From NCBI GenBank assembly GCA_946406115.1, contig OX291550.1, positions 24,652,722 to 24,716,721 of the forward strand: a stretch of 64,000 nucleotides of DNA, read 5' to 3'. Origin of the DNA: Apoda limacodes. Lineage: Eukaryota; Arthropoda; Insecta; Lepidoptera; Limacodidae. Under the pieces are notes generated by a model, which saw only the letters and a program-made list of their open reading frames with translations, was not told the DNA's origin and made no database searches. The position numbers and the translations under genes were made by a program. Below, piece after piece: positions 12,336 through 24,012 of the stretch (the stretch's first letter is position 1; every line of letters begins with the position of its first letter).

Positions 12336-13399
12336 ATCTTATATTTTACGAACAAAAAATAGATGCTGCTCGTCGTTCACCCATCCAATAACTGGCAGCT
12401 GCCTCACTTCGCATATCGTTTCCAATGTTGCGGGGTCACGAGTTCCTTTAAAACCTTAAAACAGTATCTACTAACGTTTATTTCTTACTTAATAATAAGG
12501 TATTTGAGATTAATATGGGGGTTCAATTTAATACTAATTTCCAGTTATTTTCTGCTATATAGATTTCAGCTCCATTTGGAAAAATTTGGAAGGATTGATG
12601 AGTGTCTGCATTTTTCAAAAAATATTCTATATGGGGAAAAAGTATGTACAGGATGGAAAAACTTAAATCAAGAACAGTATATACCGCAGGGAACCATCTA
12701 GTGTATAGCTATAGATATATACAAAATAGCGTAAAATATAATTGTGAACTCAAATTGTGTTACAGTTACTTAACTCTACCCACCATGATCGACTGTTACG
12801 CCATCTAAGTTACATGTCCATCATAAACAGGTAAATGCTCAACAAAAAATGTAACAAACCCTCAAACAGTATAGACAAACAGGAAAAAGGCAAATCGCTT
12901 TTCCCTGCCAGAGGGGAAACGTCAGTAAATAGAAGTCAATGTATCGGCACATCACGACGCAAAGGGGAAGAATGGGACGACTTATTTACGCCCAACACTA
13001 TTTGGGGGAAGCCGCCAATTGTGGACACAATACGATTTTCACAAATGGTTTTGTATGAATTTTGTTATGTTGTGGGTTTGTTAGATTAGCTCGGTAATGC
13101 GGTCGGGAAATGGGGAAGGTTCGGGTGTTTGAACGCATTTATTTGTTGGATTTGTGGGGATAAAGTTTTTGGTGTGAAAAAGATTTATAATGCGAACACA
13201 ACGGTTGACTTTTGAACTTACAAACGGTTATCTACAACATTGAAAACTATATTATGTAGACCCAAAGCGATTTTAAATGTATGGTACAGGGTTATATTAA
13301 AAAGAAATGGCTTCTTCAATTTTTTATGGTAAACCTAGGCGGATACAAATAAAACCCAAGAGTTCTGTGCCAAATATTAGCTTAAATAGAGGTAAATAG

Positions 13400-13615
13400 A
13401 GTACATACACACTGAGTTATTTATTCACACCACTGTATTTTCGGTGAAGAAAAACATCGTGAGGAAACCTGCATACGTCAAGAAAAAAAAAAAAGACGTA
13501 TGTGAAGTCCACAATCCGCACTGAGCCCGCGTGTGGACTATGGCCTAAATCACCCTCGCTTATGAGGGTAGGCCGTGCCCCAACAGTGGGCACGTATGAA
13601 GGCTGGCAAGAAAAT
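13400..13615 (-). mobile_element. Metulj-like tRNA-derived SINE, body and tail
   Basis: Read on the minus strand it ends GAGGGTAGGCCGTGCCCCAA, CAGTGGGCACGTATGAAGGC, TGGCAAG. Upstream it has GTGAGGAAACCTGCATACG and GAAGTCCACAATCCGCACTG, which I recognise as the lepidopteran SINE called Metulj in Heliconius. The tRNA-like head is missing or decayed in this copy. The part from 13495 on is included in a tandem duplication. Confidence 0.7.
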
Positions 13616-14305
13616 AGAGTACATAAGAGTCGTATTATGAAGTAAGTAGAATGCATCAAATTTTTCTGGTGAAGTGTATGGTCGCTAGTGTCATTGTAAG
13701 TTCACACCATATTAATATGGCGACTGTAGTTTTGTTTTTAACCACCGGGTCAGAAAAGTTTATTATTCTGTAATAAAAAAAATTACATTGCATTTTTTTA
13801 ATATTGGATTTACTCAGCCTACTTGTTACTACTGTGGGAGATGTAGGCAAACAATATGTTTATCCGAATATGTGAATATATCAAATACCGTAGAGAGAGA
13901 GAGAGAGATAGACGTATGTGAAGTCCACAATCCGCACTGAGCCCGCGTGTGGACTATGGCCTAAATCACCCTCGCTTATGAGGGTAGGCCGTGCCCCAAC
14001 AGTGGGCACGTATGAAGGCTGGCAAGAAAATAGAGTACATAAGAGTCGTATTATGAAGTAAGTAGAATGCATCAAATTTTTCTGGTGAAGTGTATGGTCG
14101 CTAGTGTCATTGTAAGTTCACACCATATTAATATGGCGACTGTAGTTTTGTTTTTAACCACCGGGTCAGAAAAGTTTATTATTCTGTAATAAAAAAAATT
14201 ACATTGCATTTTTTTAATATTGGATTTACTCAGCCTACTTGTTACTACTGTGGGAGATGTAGGCAAACAATATGTTTATCCGAATATGTGAATATATCAA
14301 ATACC
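13495..14305. repeat. Near-perfect tandem duplication of a 395-bp unit
   Basis: Unit 1 is 13495-13889 and unit 2 is 13911-14305, offset by 416 bases. Both begin GACGTATGTGAAGTCC and end ATATATCAAATACC. Wherever I compared them they are the same, including two identical 64-residue antisense ORFs. The 21-base spacer is mostly a GA run. Each unit holds the 3' part of the Metulj-like SINE and a truncated MITE of the GTGCAACAAAC family (13676-13775 and 14092-14191). The breakpoints sit in simple sequence (A run at the left, GA run in the middle). Confidence 0.9.
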
Positions 14306-14616
14306 TACGTATAATTATGTGTAGGGTGCATACCTTTGTTTGAGCATATTGATTTATATAATATGTGAGACTAGCATTTTCCCGCGACTGCGTGCTCGTG
14401 AACTTTTTTAAAAGCAACGGTTTAAATAATGTTTATGGTTTTACCTACAAAATTATTGAAATTCTCGTACATATTTCCATGCCATTTCTTAGTCCTTTCT
14501 TACTATGTCAAATAAGAAACTTCATGCCAAATTTCAAGTTTTCTTGTCCCAGCGGTTTGGGCTGTGCGTTGATAGGTCATTGAATCAGTCAGTCAGTTTT
14601 TTTATACGAACAATCT

Positions 14617-14866
14617 TTTATCAGACCCTGGTTATCGTTTAAAATCAGAGTACTTGACAAGCCCAAACTCGATGGGGTTGCAGAGGTCCTATAGCCACCT
14701 TCCGGCTCCATCATCATAGACCAGCACTGATGACATTGCATTGACATGGACAGGTGAAACTAAATAAAAGCTTGTAATAAACATTTTTCTTGTATTGAAA
14801 AGTCACAATAAAAATGATTTTATGGTTTGTATTTGTTGCCTTAAAATACTGAGGTCTATATAAAAT
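14617..14866 (+). repeat. Interspersed repeat, copy shared with 18118-18243
   Basis: Both places start ATCAGACCCTGGTTATCGTT, continue CAGAGTACTTG, and end in a TGTATTTGT(T/C)GCCTTAAAATACTGA block followed by TATATAAAAT. The copy near 18.1 kb lacks about 120 bases of the middle. The class is unknown to me. The preceding 14380-14600 looks like a separate decayed SINE-type sequence with a CAGTCAGTCAG run. Confidence 0.6.
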
Positions 14867-15039
14867 ATCTAGGTAGTTGCTAAGTCAAGGCGTTTATGGG
14901 GCTTAAGCTTAGCTACAATTTAAAAAGTACATAGATAAGTGTAAAAACGAAAAACTAGTTACTAAGTTGCACTTGATAAATATACCTATTTTCTACTTAT
15001 TCCGCACTTTTCACAAATAAAGAACCCGAAACATTAAGT

Positions 15040-15185
15040 CTCCCTCTGGATTTGGATTAATGCCTGCCCTCCACAAAGTGGGGGTGGGAGGATATACGTG
15101 CCTCATTACGCGAGGGGTAGCCCTGAGCGGTCATTACGCAGCGGCCGTTCCGATTCTATTGCCTTATCAATGAATTTCGATTAGT
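15040..15185. promoter_or_regulatory. GC-rich island with repeated homeodomain-type sites in unc-4 intron 1
   Basis: A short GC-rich block in AT-rich intron, not matching repeats in the window. It contains GGATTAATGCC (about 15053-15063) and the octamer CATTACGC twice, at 15104-15111 and 15132-15139, 28 bases apart. ATTA-core sites are typical homeodomain targets. Enhancer function is inferred. Confidence 0.3.
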
Positions 15186-15568
15186 AAGTATAAACTTGGT
15201 TTCATTTAAAACTTTCTTTTAATTAATTTCATTAAAAGATGATTTTAAAACGTTTGTTTTTGTTATTTTATTAATTAAACTATACATTATGGCTTCTCAG
15301 AAACAGGGGTGGCGGGACTCAATTTTCGTAAGAATTAGATTGAGTACTCAATATGATAATATTGTTAAATCCATGGGACCAGAATCTAAACTTATTTATA
15401 TAATAACGGACCTAAAAACATGGCTTTAGTTTTTATAGAATATATTATAGGCATTGATAAAACATGTGATTTTATTTAACTAAAGTTTTGAAAGAATCTT
15501 GGAAAATTTACGGTTTTTTCTGTAAATAAAAATAAATAATTAAATAAATAAAATAAAAAAAAAAAAAA

Positions 15569-15790
15569 TCGACTGCAAGAACTAAAAAGTAAACAAGTGC
15601 ACCTAAAACATACTACCTAAATATTAAACTATAAGCAGGGGGGACTCATTTTAAGATAACTACTATATTGTTAGCAATCTGTACTACTATTTGTTCTTGC
15701 ATTTTAATAAGTTGCGACTGCTTATAGTTAAATATTTAGTATATTTTAGGGGCACTTTTTTACTTCTTTTTAGTTGTTACATACAGTCGA
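15569..15790. mobile_element. Foldback/MITE element with about 70-bp inverted arms
   Basis: The left arm TCGACTGCAAGAACTAAAAA through TATAAGCAG is mirrored by the right arm CTGCTTATAGTTAAATATTT through ACAGTCGA. Even the flanks mirror each other (TAAATAAATAAA and TTATTTATTTATT). It could fold into one long hairpin. There is no coding sequence. Confidence 0.75.
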
Positions 15791-16946
15791 GTTATTTATT
15801 TATTTTTATTCGCAGCTTTTTAGTGTATTTTTTTTTTCAAATTTTTTTTTACTCGCGCTTGTCTATTTAACTGTAAGTGTCACATATTTTCTTACTCACC
15901 TTTTAAATTTATTTTGATACCCTACTCGAGGAACTTGAAAATAATTTTTTTGACATGCATAAAATCAACCATTTTGATTTTGTAGAAATTTGAATAAATA
16001 CCTAGTGTCACTCACACAATCACGACGAATTTAATGACACCTCGCATGTCAAAATCCGAGGGCGTGCCAAGGAAATGGACATACATACATACGCTCGAAA
16101 AACATTACCCTTCTTTCTTACGGCAGTTGGGTAAAAAAGTATCCAGATGATAAAAAAAAAACAACAGCAGTAGATCAAAATAACTGCTAATATGCAAAAA
16201 ATCTCAGGTGTACTAATATCTATGATTTACCGTTAGTATGTACTGTTAGTAAATAAATCATACCTCCTCCAGGTCTGTGGTTGTCTAGTACACTCGGAGT
16301 CTGCCTCGAAATATAATAAATACAAGTTTACCTGCCGCGGCGTGTACCAATAAGTTTTTTTTCCAATTTTCTCAACCTACGTTGTTTCGTTGACTTGACA
16401 TTATTACGTTATATTGACAATACATTGTTGAAACAAAAATTCCTTTTAGTTGGTACAAATAGGTTATTCGATATGGCCCACGTAATGTTGACAACGACGA
16501 TATTTATTTTTGAAATTTATAAGAAGTTCTAAATCCTGGCTAGGATTGGATAGCATAGGATTTCACTCTCTAAGAAATTAAAGAAATGCAAGAAAAAGAT
16601 AAAAAAAAGGATAAAATACCTACTGACAGATGCGGAGGCAATTTTACGTACAAACTCGTGTAAAGTGCTGTGTGCCCATGTGTAAAAATAAATTAAAAGT
16701 GTAAAAGCTACATAAAATAATAATTGTGAGCAAATATTATCACCTGCTATAAGTTTAAAGCGGTATCTGGCGCGAAAGGCACCATTTTAAACTTATTAAA
16801 TTAATCCAGGAGCGACCGCGCCATTAAAAATATGTTTAGCAATAAAAATGAATGGCATCGTTAAATTAAAATCTACTCTATCCACATATGGCATCCATGC
16901 AATAAGATTGAGGGAGATTTTTTACATGATCTTGGCAAAATATCGA

Positions 16947-17132
16947 TCTTTATATATACAATTCTACTGTACGTGTGTATGTCACTGTACTCCTCCTTAA
17001 CGGCTGGACCGATTTGAATGAGTTTTTTGTATGCGTTTAGGTGGCGCCCTAGATGGTTTGAATTCACAAATCCGTCCAGCAGATGGCGCTGCAGTCGGTT
17101 TCATGCAGGACAACGTCTGCCCGGTCAGCTAG
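16947..17132 (+). mobile_element. Short non-autonomous Helitron-like element
   Basis: It starts TCTTTATATATACAATTCT, contains CTCCTCCTTAACGGCTGGAC and CGATTTGAATGA, and ends CGGTCAGCTAG followed by T. The TC start, CTAG end and insertion between A and T fit non-autonomous Helitrons, and the ACGGCTGGACCGAT block is common in lepidopteran ones. I cannot confirm the 3' hairpin. The small ORF 16873-17067 is a shadow. Confidence 0.55.
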
Positions 17133-17310
17133 TTTTATATAAAAAATGGTTAAATGTAGTATCTATATATTAAATGCATATCCACTTTGTAATACACAAG
17201 CATACCCTCGGAGTATAGTATTATATAATCTGTGCCCTCAACTTCCCTAATGTTTCCTGTCGGTAACAGCATTGCTTACGGACGGTTGTAACGTTTCTAT
17301 AATTACATAT

Positions 17311-17455
17311 AGATAGATAGATAAATACTTTATTGAACACCAATATGTTTTCATTTACATAAAGAGAATAAAAGTAAACAAAGTATAAAATAAGACGGTC
17401 TTATGGCTCAAAAGCGATTACTACCAGACAACGTTACCTTAGAGGATAATAACAA
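17311..17455 (-). repeat. LINE 3' tail with GATA-type microsatellite end
   Basis: On the minus strand the segment ends GTTCAATAAAGTATTTATC followed by TATCTATCTATC. The sequence before it, CTAAGGTAACGTTGTCTGG and CATAAGACCGTCTTATTTTA, is a frequent lepidopteran LINE 3' end. No coding part remains. Confidence 0.5.
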
Positions 17456-18117
17456 AAATAATCAGAGGTATGTGAACCAAAATAAAGATGTAATAATTAC
17501 GATTAAATAAATATCTTAGACTACACTTAAATATGTTTTTAAATGATATCTACATACAATATCAATACATATATACATAAAATAAATACATACCTATAAG
17601 TCATATATAGATATATGAAAATAGCGAGTATTGTAACAAGCATGTTAAGACTGTTTGTTTCTTAGTAAAATAAATAAATAAAATTAAATAAAAAATGTTG
17701 CCTTCTCATTCTCTTTTTGTAAAATCCGATACTTTAGTCCCTATGGAAAACCTCGACATGGAGCAGTACCTGTACCCTAAGCTAAACGTTAACGCTATAA
17801 GGCTCTGGAGTGCGGTATAGGCTTCTGTCGAAGTTTTCCATAGACTCCACAGTTTACCTATTTTAGGTTCTAAGGTGTGAGTAAGAACTAGATAGAACCG
17901 GCGACGGTAGAAATTTAAAGTGGAATATATTTTATTTTACACTTTAAAAAAAGTATTTGAGAAAAAGAAACAGGATAAAGAAGTTTTATTTTTATATATG
18001 TCTAGATAGTTTAAAAAGTATTAGGATAAAGAAGTATCAAACACTAATTGAATACGCCATTTTGTAAAAAATAAAAATAAACAAGAAATACGAAAGAAAA
18101 AAATTACAAGCAAGCTT

Positions 18118-18243
18118 TCATCAGACCCTGGTTATCGTTTAAGAACAGAGTACTTGTCAAGACTTAAATTGAATGCAACGTTACAATAAATATGATTTCG
18201 TATTTTGTATTTGTCGCCTTAAAATACTGACGTGTATATAAAA
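18118..18243 (+). repeat. Interspersed repeat, internally deleted copy of 14617-14866
   Basis: It shares both ends with the 14.6 kb copy but lacks the middle. A nearby trace at 18356-18395 (GGGTTCCGTTTGG, GGGTACGGAACCC) belongs to the CCGTCCGTCTGTC-core family. Confidence 0.55.
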
Positions 18244-19429
18244 TTAGGTCGAAAAAGTCACTTTTTCTGTAAGTAAAAGTCTTTTAGGTCAACAAAGATG
18301 CTTATGTTGTGAAATGCTTTTTTTTTGCTGCATTTGGCTGTAAAACGTGTGTGCAATGGGTTCCGTTTGGCTTCTTCGGGTACGGAACCCTAAAAATCGC
18401 AAAAAATCAACTACTGTAATTAGATATATTGTATTATGTGGTAAATATATTTGTAAAAATAAGTTGAATATGAAAGTAGTAAATATAGCGTCGTAGCAAT
18501 TACAAAAGTTATCCTCTTTTTAATTATCCTTGATACATACACTTCGATATACCACTAGGAAATAGACACTGATAACAATATTTTTAACACACTTGCTTAT
18601 AAAGCAGCCTTTACTGCACCGTTTTCATCTTCTTAATAGCGTCCATTACGCACTCGTGCGGTAATGACAAGTGCCTTTTACTTTACAGATTTTTTTAAAT
18701 CTTTAACAAGAAGAAATTATGCATATGAACTAAGTTTTTTATTATTGGTAAAATAAATCAAAACTATTAGGTTCCATTAAATATCAATTTTTTATAAAAA
18801 TTTTAACACTTATATTAGTATTTACTGTCATTCAAGTGTGTTTAAGTATGACAGTCGTGAGCTCTGCACAATACACACTCAATTGAATATCGCCCTCGCA
18901 TTCGACTTTGGCTGTCGGGCTGCAACCCACAATATCGTCTGTAATTAGCACCCTAGCTCACTTGTATCATTTTGTTCTATTTTGCAAAGTTAATATAACA
19001 AGAATCAAAGTCATCCTTATAAATAAATCTTTTGGCCCCGGGTTCACATACAAATGATGTCATGTAAGAAAACAATTACTTGATAAAAACAAGCAATTAG
19101 ATAAGAACTGGTTTTTTATCTCTTCTGTTCCACTTATCATTTTAAAATTATTTAATTGAATCATTCAGTGAACATTTACTAACAACTATAGATATGCCCC
19201 CGGTTTCAACCGCAGACAAACGTATTCCCGTGGGAACTCTTATCGGAAACAAAAGTAATTTTGCAGTCCCTCTGACTAAAACATGCGCATTTTGCTTCCT
19301 GACATGCAACGTGAAATATAGTTATCTAACTTTTGTAACTTAGATTAAGTGTTGCTTTTTGTGTAAGATGTGCTACGTTATGCACTTGACTGACGCACGA
19401 GTGTTTGTCTGGAAACCAAACTGTTCGTC

Positions 19430-20385
19430 AATGAGAATGCCTTCACATTGGACGTAGTCTTTCAAGAGTTGATCACAGAGCTACCCCAAGGTCTTCAAAA
19501 GACCTATTATGGGCCTATTAAACGTGGCAGCTTTTCTTCAAAGCATCGCGAAAGACGCTGTTTGCCATGGCCGAATTGAAGATGCTGACCAATAAAAGGT
19601 GGAGCTGGTCCGGAAGGACTTTTAAGTCCCTATTTAGGATTTCATCGGCTCCCGGGTCCTTTTTGAGTTTAAGTCTTTGATATAACTGACTGTGTCGGAT
19701 TTAATCGCTGTAGCAAGTTGATAGTTCGCTACGTGGGAAGGGCGAGATCTCTTTTATTAGACTGTCCCACTTTTCGTTTCTAAGCTAACCAAGCTTTTGA
19801 TTTTACAGCGCGTTAGAGATCTGAGCGTGATTTTATTTTCCTCAAATGGATAATTATCGTACCTTTAAGTATCCGTGTCCTTAGCCCTCAATAATGACCT
19901 CACGTCTTCCGGCAGCTTCCAGCGAAGACGGTTCTTGACTGTTAGAGTAATCCGCAGGAGTGTGGCGGTTTGGAGGTGGCTAGTAAGCGCTTTCACTGCT
20001 AAACTAACATCGTCAGTTGTAAAAATATTGTCCGAGATCCAATATAAATTCTATTGTATCTAGGGTTTCTCTAGCCTTCCCACATCTACCAAGTTGTTGA
20101 CGAACGAATTACATTCGGTTAGGTCTCTAGTCGAAAAGAACCGACCTATGGTCAAATGTGATCTCGTGTAATACCTCTGTAGAGTGCAAGCTTAGGGTTA
20201 CGTTCTTAAGAAGTGATATGTCCAGTACATTAAGGAAGCGGGTGGGAAAAATAGGGGCAATAATATCGAAACCTAAGGAGTCGACTATTGCTTGTCATTT
20301 GCTGTTTGTCAACTTTGAGTGCGAATTCCATTGCTTATGTTTGCAGTTTAGGTCGCCACCCAAAATGACAGCGTTATCTGATTCA
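19430..20385 (-). pseudogene. Decayed Jockey-type LINE (endonuclease then RT start)
   Basis: On the minus strand the part near 20250-20370 reads GGDLNCKHKQWNSHSK and, further on, PTRFLNVLDISLLKNVTLSL. This is the APE-type endonuclease core of Jockey-superfamily LINEs; the GGDLN segment normally carries the catalytic Asp and Asn. Towards 19560-19660 it reads KDPGADEILNRDLKVLPDQL and then HLLLVSIFNSAM, the start of the reverse-transcriptase domain. In-frame stops and frameshifts interrupt everything, so it is dead. The catalytic YADD/FADD part and the 3' end are missing. It belongs to intron 1 of unc-4 in antisense orientation. The short plus-strand ORFs at 19875 and 20158 are shadows of it. 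Confidence 0.8.
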
Positions 20386-20484
20386 AACAGCGATTGTAGT
20401 TTCTTTTTCTTGTTTTTCAGATCTTGTGATTTCATGCCATAAAACGTATCTGAGACGAAAACAGGTGAATCAAATTAAAGTGTT

Positions 20485-20775
20485 ACTAGGATATCCGTAT
20501 GAGCCTTATACATCCCCATTGCACTGTGTTGGAGCACGGCCTACTCCCACCGAGAGTTATTTGGGCCATGGTCCACACGCGGGCCCACTGGGCATTGTGG
20601 ACTTCACATACGTCTTCTTTACTGACGTATGCAGGTTTTTCCACAAGGTTCTTTTTCACTGCCAGCGGTGTGAAAGTACTTGAGAAATTAAGACAAAGAC
20701 TCATTGGTACACGCCGTGTTTGAATCTCTGCCACTCAGAACACAAAGTGAAATCGAAACCCCTGGGCCACCACTG
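20485..20775 (-). mobile_element. Metulj-like tRNA-derived SINE, fuller copy
   Basis: On the minus strand it starts with a tRNA-like head: GGTGGCCCAGGGG (A-box-like, 20758-20772) and GAGATTCAAACAC (B-box-like, about 20718-20731). It continues GAAAAACCTGCATACGTCAG and GAAGTCCACAATGCCCAGTG, GGCCCGCGTGTGGACCATGG, and ends in the GTGCTCCAACACAGTG tail. The ORFs at 20426-20734 on both strands are shadows. Confidence 0.75.
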
Positions 20776-20889
20776 TTATAGTAGAACTAAAACGAAAAAT
20801 ATTTTGTAGATTGTGATTGATATGAAGATCGATTCCCGAGGATCAGATTAATACAGCGTGTGGAAAAAAAATGACTAATACTACCTTGG

Positions 20890-21060
20890 ACGATGATGGG
20901 TCCATCTCCATGAACGCAGCGTTGTGCGCGAGTGCGCATACATTAGCATGCAAATGTGCGGGCATTGAAAGTTTACGTCTCAATCAATGCGCGTCCCATC
21001 CGCACTTTACATACCTTTGAGCGGCAAAAGATACGTCTTCATGCAATTACTTTGGACCCG
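20890..21060. promoter_or_regulatory. Repeat-free GC-richer island with a POU octamer in unc-4 intron 1
   Basis: The block GTTGTGCGCGAGTGCGCATA and ATTAGCATGCAAATGTGCGG stands out in an AT-rich intron. It carries a perfect ATGCAAAT octamer (20948-20955), the recognition site of POU-domain factors, overlapping GCATGC, and an ATTAGC homeodomain-type core. It does not match any repeat in the window. POU factors act in neurons, which fits unc-4, but that link is inference. Confidence 0.35.
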
Positions 21061-21719
21061 TTTAAGATTTAATAACGGGGTTGTAAAAAGTTTATTGGAA
21101 ACTAGCGAATTGTTGATAAAACTTTGAATTATTTTTTTTGGTATGCAACCGATTAAATTGTAGATTTATCTTTGTTATGTCATCATTAAGGGAGTAATGA
21201 TAACATATTCAATATTACAAAGAGTACATATGTACCTATGTAAGTACCTATTTATGACATTACAATGACTGAAGTCATTAACCGCACGTTGCCGATTCTT
21301 TGAAAATCTAATCACTCCGTTCTTGACGATCCCTAGAGAAAACTTAGTAGTGAAGAAAAAAAAGGCTCTAGAGAAAACCTGCACGGAGCTAGCTCATTTT
21401 ACAACCTAAGGTGTAAGGATAAACTTCCTGCCGATGGCGAACGATGCAATAGGAGAGATAGCCCATGGGCCTAATTTTTAAGAGTTCCTTAGAGCATTAT
21501 CCATTATAGAATTGGTAGAACACACCCAAGATGGCAAATTCAAAGATGATGGCCAAATTGGGATTTTTATAAATTCTTTATTTGTATGATACACAGTTTA
21601 ATAATGATATTGAGCTGTGTGATCTATCAATAGCAGTAGTGTGCAAATTATTACAAAATTGAAAACTATAAAAATATCATGCTTATGAGTACAGAACATA
21701 TTTTTACAACGAACAAAAA

Positions 21720-23210
21720 TTATTTATCGTCAAATAACTCTTGTACATTATGATATACTTTATTAGACAAATAGAATTCTTAAGTATTTTTAAATTCTGT
21801 ATATGTCTCGCATTGCTGATGGAAGCTTATGATTTAGTTTTGTAGCCATGCCAAGTACACTTTTATCCAAAAGAGCCGTTCTAAGAGATAGATAGTTTAT
21901 TTCTATTACGTACACTGTTAGGTTTTTCAAAAGGATATAAATGTTTTTTTTTTACAAATACTGCACAAACGGAACGGTTCAAATTTTAAATTTAGCAAAA
22001 TAAGGCTTCAACTGTCTGTCGGTTGCAATTTGCATAAAGCTCGAACGCATGTTTTCGGGCCTTGTAAGCTCTATCTCTATTAGAGAGAGAGATTTGAGTT
22101 GCCCCATAATATGATACCATATCTTAGTTTGGAAGACAATTATCCCTGATAGGCTACTGCTGATTGAACTACGATTTTAGATAACCTATATAACGCATAA
22201 CAAAACTGGTGTGAATTTTTGCACACATTACCAATACGGCCTTTCCCGGCTAGTTTTTTATCTATATTAGGTCCAAAAAAATTGGTTTCGTCAATTTGCT
22301 CTATCGTTTGTCCATGATAATTAATAATCAATGTCATATTATATTAATTATAATAGTTCATTAATTTTGTTTTATTCATATTAAGAACGAGCTGATTGGC
22401 TGCTAGCTAGTCAATAACGTTACGCAGAGTTCCATTTATTTCTGTCTCAAAATCAGTCCCATTTTCCATAAATATAATGGTACTATCATACGCAATCATA
22501 ATAGTCGGATGGTCTACTATTTGAGGCTGGTCATTTATGTTAATAAGGATTAACAATGTGTTATTTCAGTTATCAGTTCCCTATTGCTGAGATATGACTT
22601 TAACAGACTTAACGCGTTGCCTCTGATGCCATACTTTTGAAGTTTTATTATTAATATTTTATGATTTACATAATCGAATGCCTTTGTCAAATCCATGTAC
22701 ATAGCTACCACAGACCGCTTTTTGTCCATACAATTTTACCTTATGTATAGATTCATAGACCAATAGATTAATTGATTTTTTTTTTTCTGAACCCATATTA
22801 TTAAATTGTAAGTATAGATTGTTTTTGAAAGAAATTATAGAGACTTTTGTATATCATCTTCTAAAAAACTTTTGAAAATACAGAAGGGAGGGATATAGGT
22901 CTATAAGCATTTAACTCTTTTTTATAACCTTTTTTCTAATAGGGATTTTGTCGCAGAAATTTTCAGTTTTCCAAGAAAAAAACCATATTCGATACATAGG
23001 TTTATTATATAACTTAATGTTGGAGATATTACATTAGCAACACTCTTAACACTTTTCGTATTTATACTATCATAACCGGTACTGTTTGTGTTTTTCAATG
23101 ATTTTATAAATGTCTGAACATTAGGATCCAAACTATTTTTCCAAAGTAATTATCGTTTCCCTTTAGTACATAATTTGATGCCCTAAGAAATCCATTTAGG
23201 CTTATTTTTT
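21720..23210 (-). pseudogene. Decayed LINE reverse transcriptase (non-LTR)
   Basis: Minus-strand translation shows, in order, FIKSLKNTNSTGYDSINTKS with ISPTLSYIINLCIEYGFF (23131-22930), MYMDLTKAFDYVNHKILIIK (about 22720-22650), a damaged active site where the YADD box reads AYDST (about 22500-22480), then INYHGQTIEQIDETNFFGPN with CKNSHQFCYALYRLSK and LRYGIILWGNSN (to about 22090). This order is RT fingers, palm, YADD and thumb of a non-LTR retrotransposon. Stops, frameshifts and the lost Asp-Asp make it inactive. The tail towards 21720 is non-coding. It lies antisense in unc-4 intron 1; the clade within LINEs is not certain. Confidence 0.85.
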
Positions 23211-23649
23211 TATTTTGACAGTAGGAAAACTTACCTAAGTATATTTATAATATTACTATATATATAATATTACTATATATAAAAGTTTTCAAATATTTTT
23301 GGGATCATTCATTTCATATACATCAGAAAAACTGACATTACATATACTTTCATAAATTTTCTTTTTTTCTAATTTACTGTAAAACCTTTTTGTTATGTAC
23401 CAGTATGGAGAAAGATAACTTATTTAACAGAGCATTTATTTACTTGTGCAGTATAGCCTGGCAAGCCACATTACATTACTTCAGCTTGTCTCTAAACCGG
23501 GTGAAAAGCTCCATCTAAGCTGTAGACTATAAGTGGAGCCGGTAAAACTTGAAAGTTTGTTTCGCAGAGGAATTGCCTGTCATTAGAGCTGTGGTAGCCA
23601 TTTGCTAGATAATTAATCGAAACATCTCTACCTTACAATGCAATAAAAA

Positions 23650-24012
23650 ACTTTTTAACAAAAAAAAAAAACCGGCTGCAAAAAAATGCACTAAAAACTT
23701 AAAAATAATTATTAATTTCCAAAAATCTGATCTGAATTACAGTTTGAAATTAGTGTCATGCAAGCAAAGTGTGTTATAAACTATTACATAGGTACATAGA
23801 CACCAACTTCAAACTCTAATTCAGATCAGATTTTTGGAAATAAGTAATTATATTTACCTTTTTAGTGCATCTTTTTAAAGCCGGTTGAGTTTTTATTTTT
23901 TTTCTTTTCAGTGACGAATTGCTTTTTTTTTTTCTTGTACACTAAAAACATTCATACTCGTAACAAAGTTTCATACAATCATCAACATAAAAGGCGTTTC
24001 ACCAGAATTAAC
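23650..24012. mobile_element. Palindromic MITE plus flank, inverted relative to 26817-27030
   Basis: The left arm from ACCGGCTGCAAAAAAATGCA (23671) and the right arm ending TTTTAGTGCATC, AAAGCCGGTT (23886) are inverted, with an inner match CCAAAAATCTGATCTGAATT against AATTCAGATCAGATTTTTGG. The rightward part to 24012, ending AAAAGGCGTTTCACCAG, is the reverse complement of 26817-26925. The whole is one non-coding repeat family. Confidence 0.75.

Noticed and set aside
13417..14266. Pairs of identical 64-80-residue antisense ORFs as duplicated genes
   Set aside because: They lie in SINE and MITE sequence of the tandem duplication and have no protein family resemblance.
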